From Vulcanimicrobiota bacterium (GTDB lineage Bacteria; Vulcanimicrobiota; Vulcanimicrobiia; Eremiobacterales; Eremiobacteraceae): a DNA stretch of 32,726 bases. The stretch covers positions 1 through 32,726 of the forward strand of contig JAFAKE010000041.1 of NCBI GenBank assembly GCA_019235715.1, written 5' to 3'. Of the stretch, positions 1 through 7,545 are shown in pieces (positions within the stretch are counted from its first letter, which is position 1; every line of letters starts with the position of its first letter). Below the pieces are notes generated by a model. It saw only the letters and a program-made list of their open reading frames with translations, was not told where the DNA came from and did no database searches. Position numbers and translations under genes: made by a program.

Positions 1-1263
1 CGCGTTTCGAACACGCGCGCGGATGGCTGATGACGATTCGGCGCTCGGGCGGCCGCCGATGTCCTCATATGCCACGCGCGGCACTTCGACGTGCATATCG
101 ATGCGATCGAGCAGCGGACCGGAGATCTTCGACAAGTAGCGTGCAACGGCAACGGGAGAACAGGAACAGCCGTGCAGCCCGTCTCCCTGGTAGCCGCACG
201 GACACGGATTGAGACTTGCGATGAGCATAAATGCTGCGGGAAACGTCACTGCGCGGCCTGCCCGGCTGATGCTAACCGCGCAGTCCTCGAGCGGCTGGCG
301 CAGCACTTCGAGCGCCGAGCGCTGGAACTCCGCGAGCTCGTCGAGGAAGAGCACGCCGCGATGCGCGAGGGAGACCTCGCCTGGACGCGGCGCCGATCCG
401 CCGCCGGCAAGCGCGATCGCGCTGACTGTGTGATGCGGGGCGCGAAATGGCCGCACCGATACCAAACGCGAACGGTCGCGCAGCAATCCGCTCACGCTGT
501 AGAGCGCAGTGACGTCGAGCGCTTCGTCGGGCGTCATCGGCGGCAAGATCGACGGCATGCGCCGCGCGAGCATCGTCTTGCCGCTGCCCGGCGGCCCGAC
601 GAAAAGGAGGTTGTGACCGCCGGCTGCCGCGATCTCCATCGCGCGTTTGGCGCGTGCCTGGCCGCGGACATCTTGCAGGTCCTCGGCGAAATGCGGCTCG
701 GGTGCGTCGCGCTCCAATGCTGCGCCGGACGACGCGATGCCGGCCGGTCCCCGGCCGAGCACGACGTCGACTGCCTGCATGAGCGTGTGCACCGGGTACA
801 ACGTGAGGCCAGCCACGAGCGCAGCTTCCTTTAGATTGTCCGCCGGCACGATGAGACGCTTGTGGCGCGACCGCTTCACGGCCATCGCGATCGGCAGCAC
901 GCCGCCGACCGGTTTGACCGACCCGTCAAGCGCGAGCTCGCCCAGGGCGACCACGTCGCGCAGCCTGTGCGCATCGATCTGCTGGTCCATGGCGAGAATC
1001 GTGAGCGCGAGCGCGATGTCGAACGCCGCGCCTTCCTTGCGCACGGCGGCCGGCGCCAAGTTGACCACGACGCGATACGTCGGAAATAAGAAACCCGACG
1101 AGCGGATCGCCGCGTTGACGCGCTCTTTCGATTCCTGAATGGACCGGTCGGCCAACCCGACGATGTGGATGCCGACATCAGTGGTCGGAATGCCGACGAC
1201 TTCCACGCGCACGATGTACGCTTCGATGCCGCGCACCGCGCCGCAGTAGCCGATCGCAAGCAT
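1..1263 (-). CDS. comM: ComM/YifB-family Mg-chelatase-like AAA+ ATPase (3' end cut by window edge)
   Basis: The 421 residues present read through in one frame to base 1, so about the last 80 residues of a protein usually near 500 are missing. The start is ATG at 1263 and the protein opens MLAIGYCGAVRGIEAY, the usual beginning of this family. The N-terminal ChlI-like domain (about 1-160) is followed by a Mg-chelatase AAA+ domain with Walker A GPPGSGKTML and Walker B GVLFLDELAEF. In characterised relatives (ComM of Haemophilus and Vibrio) it is a hexameric helicase that drives branch migration during integration of incoming single-stranded DNA in natural transformation. In many genomes it sits near yraN and rnhB, which here lie about 9 kb away, another sign that a conserved cluster has been opened up. 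Family assignment is firm; a role in transformation is inferred from the family. Confidence 0.95.
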   Translation of the reverse strand, partial: MLAIGYCGAVRGIEAYIVRVEVVGIPTTDVGIHIVGLADRSIQESKERVNAAIRSSGFLFPTYRVVVNLAPAAVRKEGAAFDIALALTILAMDQQIDAHRLRDVVALGELALDGSVKPVGGVLPIAMAVKRSRHKRLIVPADNLKEAALVAGLTLYPVHTLMQAVDVVLGRGPAGIASSGAALERDAPEPHFAEDLQDVRGQARAKRAMEIAAAGGHNLLFVGPPGSGKTMLARRMPSILPPMTPDEALDVTALYSVSGLLRDRSRLVSVRPFRAPHHTVSAIALAGGGSAPRPGEVSLAHRGVLFLDELAEFQRSALEVLRQPLEDCAVSISRAGRAVTFPAAFMLIASLNPCPCGYQGDGLHGCSCSPVAVARYLSKISGPLLDRIDMHVEVPRVAYEDIGGRPSAESSSAIRARVRNA

Positions 1264-1295
1264 GCAGCCGCCTATCACGGCGGCCGCATGTCACG

Positions 1296-1985
1296 TCAAG
1301 TGGGCGTCGGCGCTATCGGTGTCGGCAGCGCCGTCGGCGGCGGCGGCGTGCGCGGGATCGACGGCAGCACCGGGTAGGGCTTCACCGGAACGGACACTGT
1401 CGGCGCGGGCGACTCCGGCGTCGCGCCGAGGGGCTCGGGCGTCGTGCCCAGCGGCTGCCTCGTCGGCACCGGCGTCATCGGGCGCTGCGGCGCGGTCGGC
1501 GGTGGACGGACTCCGGGCGCGTACTGCTGACCGGATTGCTGATACGAGTTCATACACTGTTCAAACACTTTGTCGAATTCGTTGCGCCGCGACTCCTCTT
1601 CGTTCTTCCGATTGCGCTTGCGAATGCCGCCGGCGACGGCGCCGATCGCAGCGCCCCATGCAGCGCCGCCGCCTGCATTCCCGCTCCAGCCGCCGACGAA
1701 AGAGCCGGCGAGAGCTCCGCCTGCAGCTCCCTCGAGGGCGCCTGGTCCGTGGCTTGATCCGCCGGAATACCCCGACCGCTGCTGCGCCACATTGGAGCAA
1801 CGCTCATATTGGTTTGGCGGCGGATTATATGAATAACGCTGCTGGCTGTAGCCGGATTGTCCGTAGCCCTGTGCGAGCACGTCGACGCACAATGCGATAG
1901 CCAACGTGAGGCTGATCGCAGCGACCAAAAAGGCGCGCAGCCGCGCGCTCTTACTTGTTGCCACGTTTGGCCGCATCGATCGCAT
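1296..1985 (-). CDS. Exported glycine-zipper protein with proline-rich tail
   Basis: 229 residues. A basic start and a hydrophobic stretch (about residues 17-38, ending VDVLAQG) look like a signal peptide. A Tyr/Gln/Ser-rich linker follows, then a glycine zipper (about 84-122, small-residue repeats such as GGALAGSFVGG and GAAIGAVAGG) ending in a basic segment. This pattern occurs in glycine-zipper outer-membrane or 2TM domains, which insert in or associate with membranes. The last 70 residues are a Pro/Thr-rich low-complexity tail. It overlaps the end of the HdeA-like gene by 35 bases (26 if the Met at 1976 is used), so the two are probably co-translated. No clear ribosome-binding site separates the candidate starts. 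The exact function is unknown; the most I would claim is an envelope-associated protein. Confidence 0.75.
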   Translation of the reverse strand: MRSMRPNVATSKSARLRAFLVAAISLTLAIALCVDVLAQGYGQSGYSQQRYSYNPPPNQYERCSNVAQQRSGYSGGSSHGPGALEGAAGGALAGSFVGGWSGNAGGGAAWGAAIGAVAGGIRKRNRKNEEESRRNEFDKVFEQCMNSYQQSGQQYAPGVRPPPTAPQRPMTPVPTRQPLGTTPEPLGATPESPAPTVSVPVKPYPVLPSIPRTPPPPTALPTPIAPTPT

Positions 1986-2277
1986 CGAACAGCGTCATGG
2001 ACTGGTGCGCCGTGCACACCTCCATGACGCGCGACGTCGCCAATTCCAAGCCGCTCGTGTTGAGCACCGTCGCGCCTTGCTTGCCGGCGAGATAGCCCCA
2101 ATAGAACATCATGATGGACGAGCGATCCAAGACATCCGAGGCGAGCATGTCACCGCAGGTGACCTTCATGAGCTGAATCGCGGGATTGGGCGAGCGCGCC
2201 GGCGTTGTCGCTGCTGCGGCTGCGGTGCTCGCGGCGATCAGAACGGCGAACACCAACGACGACAAGCGTGCGACCAT
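1951..2277 (-). CDS. HdeA-like periplasmic protein (putative acid-stress chaperone)
   Basis: 108 residues with an Ala-rich signal peptide (about 1-23). The mature part has two cysteines, one in VTCGDML and one in VMEVCTAH, about 45 residues apart, with a central MMFYWGYLAGK segment. That cysteine spacing and the W.GY core are the hallmarks of the HdeA/HdeB family, small periplasmic proteins that in enterobacteria unfold at low pH and stop other periplasmic proteins aggregating. The ATG at 2277 has a good ribosome-binding site (AAGGAG, 6 bases upstream). It diverges from the NTF2-like gene across a 157-base gap. Membership of the family is a motif match by eye; an acid-chaperone role in this organism is inferred. 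Confidence 0.75.
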   Translation of the reverse strand: MVARLSSLVFAVLIAASTAAAAATTPARSPNPAIQLMKVTCGDMLASDVLDRSSIMMFYWGYLAGKQGATVLNTSGLELATSRVMEVCTAHQSMTLFDAIDAAKRGNK

Positions 2278-2319
2278 ATCGTCTCCTTCTTGTGAACGGA
2301 CCGTTTGCGGGTGGTTGGA

Positions 2320-2374
2320 CGCCCGCCGTCCCGAACCTGTGCGTAGCTAGCATGTCGCGGGAAATCGGCGGGCG
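2320..2374. repeat. 9-bp inverted repeat in the divergent hdeA-like/NTF2-like intergenic region
   Basis: CGCCCGCCG at 2320-2328 and its exact reverse complement CGGCGGGCG at 2366-2374, separated by 37 bases. It lies between the two divergent exported-protein genes. It could fold in RNA or be a regulator site, but in DNA this GC-rich such a match can arise by chance. Confidence 0.35.
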
Positions 2375-2434
2375 GCGGGTGAACCGTCGCGCCAGACAAC
2401 CAAGGTTTCGATTCAGGAAAGGAAAGACAGTCAT

Positions 2435-2911
2435 ATGTTGACTCGCCTTACATTCGTGGCTCTTGTCGCATTGGTGCTAGCCTCAGCCAGTGTACCAGCG
2501 CGAGCCGACACCGCGACGTATGACCAACAGAACGTGCGCGCGCTGTTCACGCAGTTCATCGGTCTGCAGAACCAACACAATCTTGCCGGCGTGCAAAAGC
2601 TCCTATGGAACGACCCGAACCTCGTGTGGTTGACGATATCCGGGCCTGTCTTCGGCTATGACGCGGTCTCGGCTCACCTGCAAAAGCTGTTCAGCGGCGT
2701 CTGGAGCGCAACGCCCGATTATACGAACACCCACGTCACGCTGCGCAGCGCGACCACGGCCGACGTCATCGCGCCTATGAACATCACCGCCACGGTTTCC
2801 GGCACGCCGTACAGCGCGAAAGCCATCGTGGTCACGACGTGCACGAAAACGAAGGATGGCTGGAAGGTCGCCGGCGTGATACCGGTATCGGCAGCCGTCA
2901 AGAACTACTAG
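2435..2911 (+). CDS. Exported NTF2-like (SnoaL/DUF4440-type) protein
   Basis: 158 residues. A clear signal peptide (about 1-24, ending VPARADT) precedes a single domain with the look of the NTF2-like/SnoaL fold: an N-terminal helix (QQNVRALFTQFIGLQNQHNLAG), an aspartate/tryptophan-rich segment (LLWNDPNLVWLTISGP), and alternating strands ending in TKTKDGWKVAGVIP. Such domains are small cone-shaped folds used as enzymes or binding modules; no catalytic set can be named here. The start is supported by AGGAAAGG 9 bases upstream of the ATG. A terminator follows within 40 bases, so it is probably a single-gene transcript, divergent from the HdeA-like gene and likewise predicted to be periplasmic. 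Confidence 0.7.
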   Translation: MLTRLTFVALVALVLASASVPARADTATYDQQNVRALFTQFIGLQNQHNLAGVQKLLWNDPNLVWLTISGPVFGYDAVSAHLQKLFSGVWSATPDYTNTHVTLRSATTADVIAPMNITATVSGTPYSAKAIVVTTCTKTKDGWKVAGVIPVSAAVKNY

Positions 2912-2951
2912 AGATCGGATAATTTCGGTCGCGCTAGCGAACGATGGGCGA

Positions 2952-2989
2952 GGGCGGGAGCGCTGGGCGGCGCCCCCGCCTTAGTTTTT
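2952..2989 (+). terminator. Rho-independent terminator after the NTF2-like gene
   Basis: GGCGGG at 2953-2958 pairs with CCCGCC at 2975-2980, followed four bases later by five T residues (2985-2989). It lies 40 bases past the stop codon of the NTF2-like gene. Confidence 0.75.
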
Positions 2990-3014
2990 GAATAAATGAG
3001 ATTGGGATTATACT
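2987..3014 (+). promoter_or_regulatory. Probable sigma-70-type promoter of the Tyr/Pro-rich protein gene
   Basis: TATACT at 3009-3014 is a strong -10 element. TTTGAA at 2987-2992 (16-base spacer) is a weaker -35 candidate and overlaps the T tract of the preceding terminator. The gene starts at 3073, giving a leader of about 50 bases. Confidence 0.5.
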
Positions 3015-3072
3015 GAGAGCGCAACGCATTCTCAGCCCGCCTTCGTACAATGTGTGCGGAGGTCCAATTTCG

Positions 3073-3732
3073 ATGAACACAAAGAACTACCAAGCGATCG
3101 CCCGGCCGCTCGTCGCAGCAGCCCTTGCGCTGATCGTCGCGCTTTCGATGGCGCGTCCGGTGCGCGCCGACGGCGCGGCTTCGACGCGCAACATCATCCT
3201 CGGCGCGGCGGCGGCAATCGCCGGCATCGTCATCTACGAAAACGTGCACAACAAGAACGTCGCGCATAACACGGTGGTCGGCTACACGCCCGACGGCGGG
3301 ACCGTGTACGCGGATGGCCGAGTCGTGTATCCGAACGGCCAAGTGCTTTACACCGGCACGAACGGCGCGCCATGCTCGTGGGATGGATCGGAGCAGTACT
3401 GCGGAGCCAATCCGACGGTGTACTATCCGAACAACAACTACCCGCAGCCGGGATACGGATACTCGAATTATCCGGCCTACCAGCCGGCGTATACGTATCC
3501 GACGTACAACTACCCGACCTACACGCCACCCACGTACAGCTATCCGAGCTACATGTACAGCACGACTCGGACCGTGCGCGATACGGACGACCGTTACAAT
3601 GCAAGCGCCCGCTACAACGTCCACAATAACGGACGCAACGGCAACCAGTGGAACGGCAATCGCGGAAATGGCAACGCCAACGGGCCTGGGCACAACGGCG
3701 ATAATGGCCGGCACGACGGCGACGATCGCTAA
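3073..3732 (+). CDS. Exported Tyr/Pro- and Asn/Gly-rich low-complexity protein
   Basis: 219 residues from the ATG at 3073, chosen over an upstream in-frame ATG at 3052 because GGAGG lies 10 bases before it. Residues 1-34 form a signal peptide (ending PVRADGA). Next come a short hydrophobic helix (IILGAAAAIAGIVIY) and a segment of YxxGxVxYxxG units (TVYADGRVVYPNGQVLYTG) with two cysteines that could form a disulfide. From about residue 115 to 160 the sequence is almost only Tyr, Pro, Asn and Thr (units such as YPTYNYPTY). The C-terminal 50 residues are Asn/Gly/Asp/His-rich. The composition resembles secreted matrix or adhesive proteins, but I recognise no family. It stands alone between two terminators. 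Confidence 0.75.
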   Translation: MNTKNYQAIARPLVAAALALIVALSMARPVRADGAASTRNIILGAAAAIAGIVIYENVHNKNVAHNTVVGYTPDGGTVYADGRVVYPNGQVLYTGTNGAPCSWDGSEQYCGANPTVYYPNNNYPQPGYGYSNYPAYQPAYTYPTYNYPTYTPPTYSYPSYMYSTTRTVRDTDDRYNASARYNVHNNGRNGNQWNGNRGNGNANGPGHNGDNGRHDGDDR

Positions 3733-3749
3733 CGGCTAGGGCATTCGCA

Positions 3750-3787
3750 AAGCGCCGGGCGCCACTCGCGTCCGGCGTTCGTTTTTT
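3750..3787 (+). terminator. Rho-independent terminator after the Tyr/Pro-rich protein gene
   Basis: GCGCCGG (3752-3758) can pair with CCGGCGT (3772-3778, one G-T pair), followed by six T residues at 3782-3787 and a second T run shortly after. It begins about 20 bases beyond the stop codon. Confidence 0.75.
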
Positions 3788-3907
3788 CCGCTTTTTTCGT
3801 ACGCACCGTTCCCGGGAATTGCTCAAGCGCGCCTCGTAGTGCCCGCCAGTGGCTGATCTGCAGATGTCATCATTGCCTTTAGGTCGGCTTAAAGTAGCAC
3901 GTGCCTG

Positions 3908-3950
3908 CTATCCACATATCCACACAAAGGATGCCGGGCTGTGTGGATAG
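3908..3950. promoter_or_regulatory. Cluster of three DnaA-box-like 9-mers upstream of the sugar transporter operon
   Basis: CTATCCACA (3908-3916), ATATCCACA (3916-3924) and, on the other strand, CTATCCACA (3942-3950) each match the DnaA box TTATCCACA at 8 of 9 positions. The outer pair forms an inverted repeat with the arms 25 bases apart. The gap 3733-4028 has no gene. It carries the terminator, this cluster and a separate palindrome at 3961-3976. I see no AT-rich unwinding region or dnaA gene next to it, so regulatory DnaA binding or an unrelated operator is likelier than an origin. Confidence 0.5.
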
Positions 3951-3960
3951 CGCGGGGCGC

Positions 3961-3976
3961 AATCGTTCGAACGTTT
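3961..3976. promoter_or_regulatory. LacI-type palindromic operator candidate
   Basis: The perfect 10-base palindrome CGTTCGAACG (3964-3973) is extended by AA and TT at the outer ends after one mismatch. A palindrome centred on CG is typical of LacI/GalR-family operators, which often control sugar ABC operons of the type that follows. It sits 52 bases before the start codon of the binding-protein gene. No LacI-family gene lies in the window. Confidence 0.45.
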
Positions 3977-4028
3977 ATGCGAGCCGTATCGGCCCGCAGG
4001 ACGCACGCACTACGTATCGGAGGACCAC

Positions 4029-4970
4029 TTGCGACGTAATTCCGCCGCGGCAGCCTTGGCGGCAACCCTCATTCTGCTCGTGTCCGGATGCGCCAAGAGC
4101 AACGCGCCGACGAGCACGCCCGCGTCAGGATCCAAGAGCATCGGCGTTTCGCTGCTCGACTTGCAAGCGCAGTTCTATCAAGCGATGGAGCAAGGCATGA
4201 AGGACGAGGCGGCCACCTACGGCTACTCGATCGTCTTCACCGACGCCAATCACGACCAGGCGAAGCAGACGTCACAGGTCGAGGACTTCATCAGCAAACA
4301 CGTCGATGTCATCATCTTGTCGCCGGCGGATTCGAAGGCTGTCGGCCCCGCGATCGTCGAGGCCAACAGCGCGAACATCCCGGTGTTCACCGCGGACATC
4401 GCCAGCACCGCCGCGCGTGGCACGGTCATCTCGCACATCGCCTCGGACAATATCCAAGGCGGCAAAGTCGCCGCAGACTTGCTCGGTGCGGCGCTGGGCG
4501 GCCGGGGAGACATCGCGATCATCGACGAGCCTGAAGTGACGTCGGTGCAGGATCGCGTCAAAGGCTTCAAAGACGAGCTGGCGGCGAAATATCCGGCCAT
4601 TCGCATCGTCGCAGATCAGACGGCTGGCGGCGAGCGGGCGCAAGCGGCGTCCGTCACCGACAATCTGCTGCAACGCTTTCCGAACCTGAACGGCATCTTC
4701 GGCATCAACGACGACTCGGCGCTCGGCGCGCTGGCAGCGGTCAGATCCGCGGGCAAGGTCGGCAAGATCAAGATCGTGGGCTACGACGCCAATCCGGAAG
4801 CACGCAAGGCCATCGACGCGGGCGAGATGGTCGGCGATCCCGAGCAGCATCCGGATCAGATCGGCAAGCTGACGATCGACACCATTCACGACTATTTCTC
4901 GGGAAGCACGCCACCGTCGCGCATACCGGTGACGGTCGGTTCGTACACGGGGCCAGCGCCGGCGAAATAA
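4029..4970 (+). CDS. Sugar ABC transporter substrate-binding lipoprotein (RbsB-like)
   Basis: 313 residues from a TTG start at 4029, supported by GGAGGA 5 bases upstream. A lipobox LVSGC puts the lipidated cysteine at about residue 21, so the protein is anchored to a membrane facing the periplasm. The mature part is a type I periplasmic binding fold (Peripla_BP_4): SIGVSLLDLQAQFYQAMEQG opens the first lobe, and VIILSPADSKAVGPAI and GIFGINDDSALGALAAV are typical strand-helix units. The ribose/autoinducer/inositol subfamily all look like this, so the exact sugar cannot be read from sequence. It is the first gene of a binding protein-ATPase-permease operon, 5 bases before the ATPase. Confidence 0.9.
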   Translation: MRRNSAAAALAATLILLVSGCAKSNAPTSTPASGSKSIGVSLLDLQAQFYQAMEQGMKDEAATYGYSIVFTDANHDQAKQTSQVEDFISKHVDVIILSPADSKAVGPAIVEANSANIPVFTADIASTAARGTVISHIASDNIQGGKVAADLLGAALGGRGDIAIIDEPEVTSVQDRVKGFKDELAAKYPAIRIVADQTAGGERAQAASVTDNLLQRFPNLNGIFGINDDSALGALAAVRSAGKVGKIKIVGYDANPEARKAIDAGEMVGDPEQHPDQIGKLTIDTIHDYFSGSTPPSRIPVTVGSYTGPAPAK

Positions 4971-4975
4971 GCGAC

Positions 4976-6481
4976 ATGCCGATCGCGCAGGCCGCGCCGT
5001 ACCTCGTCCTGCGCGGCATTTCGAAAAGCTATCCCGGCGTGCGCGCGCTTGACGGCATCGACTTCGATGTGCGCCCGGGCGAAGTGCACGCGCTCGTCGG
5101 TGAGAACGGCGCCGGCAAATCCACGCTCGTCAACATCCTGTCCGGCGCGGTCGCGGCGGACGCGGGTAGCATCGAGATCGACGGACGCACCGTCACGGTC
5201 TCATCGCCGCGCCAGTCGGAGGCGCTCGGCATCGCCGTCATCCATCAAGAGTTCAATCTCGTGCCGCAGCTGACCGCGGCAGAGAACATCGAGCTCGGTC
5301 ACGAGCCGTTGCGCGGCATGGTGATCGACACGCGCGAGCTGCACGTGCGCGCAGCGGCGGCGCTGGCGCGCTTAGGCGTGACCGTGCCGCTCGACGCGCC
5401 GGTGCGCACCCTGTCGGTCGCGCAGCAGCAGATGATCGAGATCGCCAAAGCGCTGTCGGTGGATGCGCGCATCATCTTCATGGACGAGCCATCGGCGGCG
5501 CTGACCGGACAAGAGGTCGATCGCCTCTTCGCGATCATCAAAACGCTGACCGCGCATGGCGTCGGCGTCGTCTACATCTCACACCGGCTCGAGGAGGTCT
5601 TCGCGATCGCCGACCGCATCACGGTGTTGCGCGACGGCCGGCTGATCGCGACCAAAGAGCGCGCCGACATGACAAGCGACGAGGTCATCACGCTCATGGT
5701 CGGGCGTGCTCTCGAAGCGCATTTCCCGACGCTGCCGCCCGATCCGCCGCATACGACGCCCCTGCTCTCGGTGCGCGGTCTGACCACGCGCGGCCGTCTC
5801 CAAGACGTCAATGTGGACGTGTACGCCGGCGAAATCTACGGGATCGCGGGTCTGGTCGGCTCCGGACGCACGTCGCTTTTGCGCGCGATATGCGGCGCAG
5901 ACCGTTACGATTCGGGCTCGGTCACGCTTGGCGGCGCAGTGCTCCACTTGCGGGGGCCGCACGACGGCATCGCCGCGGGATTGGCGCTGGTGACCGAGGA
6001 TCGCAAGTCGCAGGGCCTTATCCTTGGCATGTCCATCCGCGAAAACGTCACGCTGCCCCACCTCGAGGATTTTGCGACGCTCGGCGTCATCGACCGGCCG
6101 AAGGAGACGACAGCGGTCGCGACGCTGTCGGCCGAGCTGCACGTGCGCTCGCGCTCGATCGAACAAGCGGTGCGCTCGTTATCGGGCGGCAACCAGCAAA
6201 AGGTCGTGCTCGCCAAGTGGCTGCTCGAACGCGCGACGCTGATCTGCTTCGACGAACCGACGCGCGGCATCGACGTCGGCGCCAAGGCTGAGATCTACGA
6301 TCTTATCGTCTCGCTCGCCAAAGGCGGCACCGGGATCATCATGGTGTCGTCCGAGCTGCCCGAAGTGCTCGGCATGTCGATGCGCATCGGCGTCATGCAC
6401 GGCGGGCGTATCGTGCGCGAATTCGCGCGCGGTGAAGCGACGCCCGAGACCGTCATCCGCTTGGCGACGGGAGCGGCATAG
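4976..6481 (+). CDS. Sugar ABC transporter ATPase with two nucleotide-binding domains (RbsA-like)
   Basis: 501 residues, the usual length for RbsA/MglA/XylG. First domain: Walker A GENGAGKST (residues 42-50), signature LSVAQQQMIEIAKAL and Walker B IIFMDEPSAAL. Second domain: a degenerate Walker A GLVGSGRTSL, with Arg in place of the lysine as is normal in this family, signature LSGGNQQKVVLAKWL and Walker B ICFDEPTRGID. It powers import of the sugar delivered by the upstream binding protein through the downstream permease, on the cytoplasmic side of the membrane. In the first signature the usual Gly of SVGQ is Ala, a minor change. ATG start at 4976, 5 bases after the previous stop. Confidence 0.95.
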   Translation: MPIAQAAPYLVLRGISKSYPGVRALDGIDFDVRPGEVHALVGENGAGKSTLVNILSGAVAADAGSIEIDGRTVTVSSPRQSEALGIAVIHQEFNLVPQLTAAENIELGHEPLRGMVIDTRELHVRAAAALARLGVTVPLDAPVRTLSVAQQQMIEIAKALSVDARIIFMDEPSAALTGQEVDRLFAIIKTLTAHGVGVVYISHRLEEVFAIADRITVLRDGRLIATKERADMTSDEVITLMVGRALEAHFPTLPPDPPHTTPLLSVRGLTTRGRLQDVNVDVYAGEIYGIAGLVGSGRTSLLRAICGADRYDSGSVTLGGAVLHLRGPHDGIAAGLALVTEDRKSQGLILGMSIRENVTLPHLEDFATLGVIDRPKETTAVATLSAELHVRSRSIEQAVRSLSGGNQQKVVLAKWLLERATLICFDEPTRGIDVGAKAEIYDLIVSLAKGGTGIIMVSSELPEVLGMSMRIGVMHGGRIVREFARGEATPETVIRLATGAA

Positions 6482-6482
6482 C

Positions 6483-7538
6483 GTGGCCGGCGCGTTACCG
6501 CCGACCGCACAAAGCGTCGAAGCGGGCGAAGCCGCCGCCGCGCAGGCCGCGGCGCGCGCGCGGCGCACCGCAGCGATCCGGGCAGCGGCGCTGATCGCCG
6601 GACTCGCGGTGCTGCTCGGCATTCTCAACGCGCTCACGCACGGCGATTTTCTCGCACCGGGCAACGTCGTCAACGTGCTGCGTCAGATCTCGGTCAACGC
6701 GATCCTTGCATCCGGCCAGACGTTCGTCATCATCACCGCCGGCATCGACTTGTCGGTGGGATCGCTCATCGCGCTGACCGGCGTGCTGATGGCCGGCGTG
6801 CTAGGGGCAGAATCTTCGATCGCGCTCGGCGTGATTCTCGCGACGCTCGTCGGCGTGAGCGTCGGCGGTGCAGCCGGTGCGATCAACGGCCTGCCGGTCG
6901 TGCGCTTCAACTTGCCGCCGTTCATCACGACGCTGGCGATGATGCTGATGGCGCGCGGCGCGGCCTTCCTCTACACGGGCGGCAAGCCGATCGAGATCGA
7001 CAACCCGGCGTTCAATTACATCGGCAGCGGACTCATCGGCGTGGGACATGCGTTCGGCATTCCGGGCGTACCGGTACCGGTCATCATCATGCTGGCGATC
7101 GTCGCCGCGGGCCACTTCATGCTCACGCGCACGAGGTTCGGACGCTACGTCTATGCGATCGGCGGCAATGAAGAGGCGGCGCGCCTGTCGGGCGTCAACG
7201 TGTTCGCCGTCAAGCTGAGCGTCTACATCATCTCCGGTGCGCTGGCGGGTATCGCGAGCCTGCTGCTCGCAGGCCGCCTCAATTCCGGCATCCCGCAGTC
7301 GGGCCAGGGATACGAACTGCAGTCGATCGCGGCCGTCGTGGTCGGCGGCACGTCGCTGGCGGGCGGACGCGGCTCGCTGGTCGGCACGTTCGTGGGCGCT
7401 TTGCTCATCGGCATGCTGTATAACTTGATGAACTTGCTGAACGTCCAATCCTATGCGCAGGATGTCGTGCTGGGCGCGGTGATATTAGCTGCGGTGCTGC
7501 TCGATGAACTGCGCAGGCGCTACTTCACGTCAGGATAA
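6483..7538 (+). CDS. Sugar ABC transporter permease (RbsC-like, BPD_transp_2)
   Basis: 351 residues from a GTG at 6483, one base after the ATPase stop; an upstream ATG in frame lies inside the ATPase and is not used. A cytoplasmic Ala/Arg-rich N-terminus of about 30 residues is followed by eight or more hydrophobic segments. Family marks include GQTFVIITAGIDLSVGSLIALTG near residue 75-95 and RFGRYVYAIGGNEEAARLSG, the cytoplasmic loop that contacts the ATPase. The C-terminal VVVGGTSLAGGRGS is also diagnostic. It forms the membrane channel, presumably as a homodimer, for the importer encoded by the three genes. Confidence 0.95.
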   Translation: MAGALPPTAQSVEAGEAAAAQAAARARRTAAIRAAALIAGLAVLLGILNALTHGDFLAPGNVVNVLRQISVNAILASGQTFVIITAGIDLSVGSLIALTGVLMAGVLGAESSIALGVILATLVGVSVGGAAGAINGLPVVRFNLPPFITTLAMMLMARGAAFLYTGGKPIEIDNPAFNYIGSGLIGVGHAFGIPGVPVPVIIMLAIVAAGHFMLTRTRFGRYVYAIGGNEEAARLSGVNVFAVKLSVYIISGALAGIASLLLAGRLNSGIPQSGQGYELQSIAAVVVGGTSLAGGRGSLVGTFVGALLIGMLYNLMNLLNVQSYAQDVVLGAVILAAVLLDELRRRYFTSG

Positions 7539-7545
7539 GGAGCAT

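Noticed and set aside
2908-3714. 268-codon minus-strand open frame opposite the Tyr/Pro-rich protein
   Set aside because: Val/Arg-rich shadow of the repetitive coding strand. The plus-strand gene has a signal peptide, ribosome-binding site, promoter and terminator.
3733-4028. Chromosomal replication origin
   Set aside because: Despite the DnaA-like boxes there is no AT-rich unwinding region, no dnaA/dnaN/gidA neighbour, and the boxes are few and imperfect.
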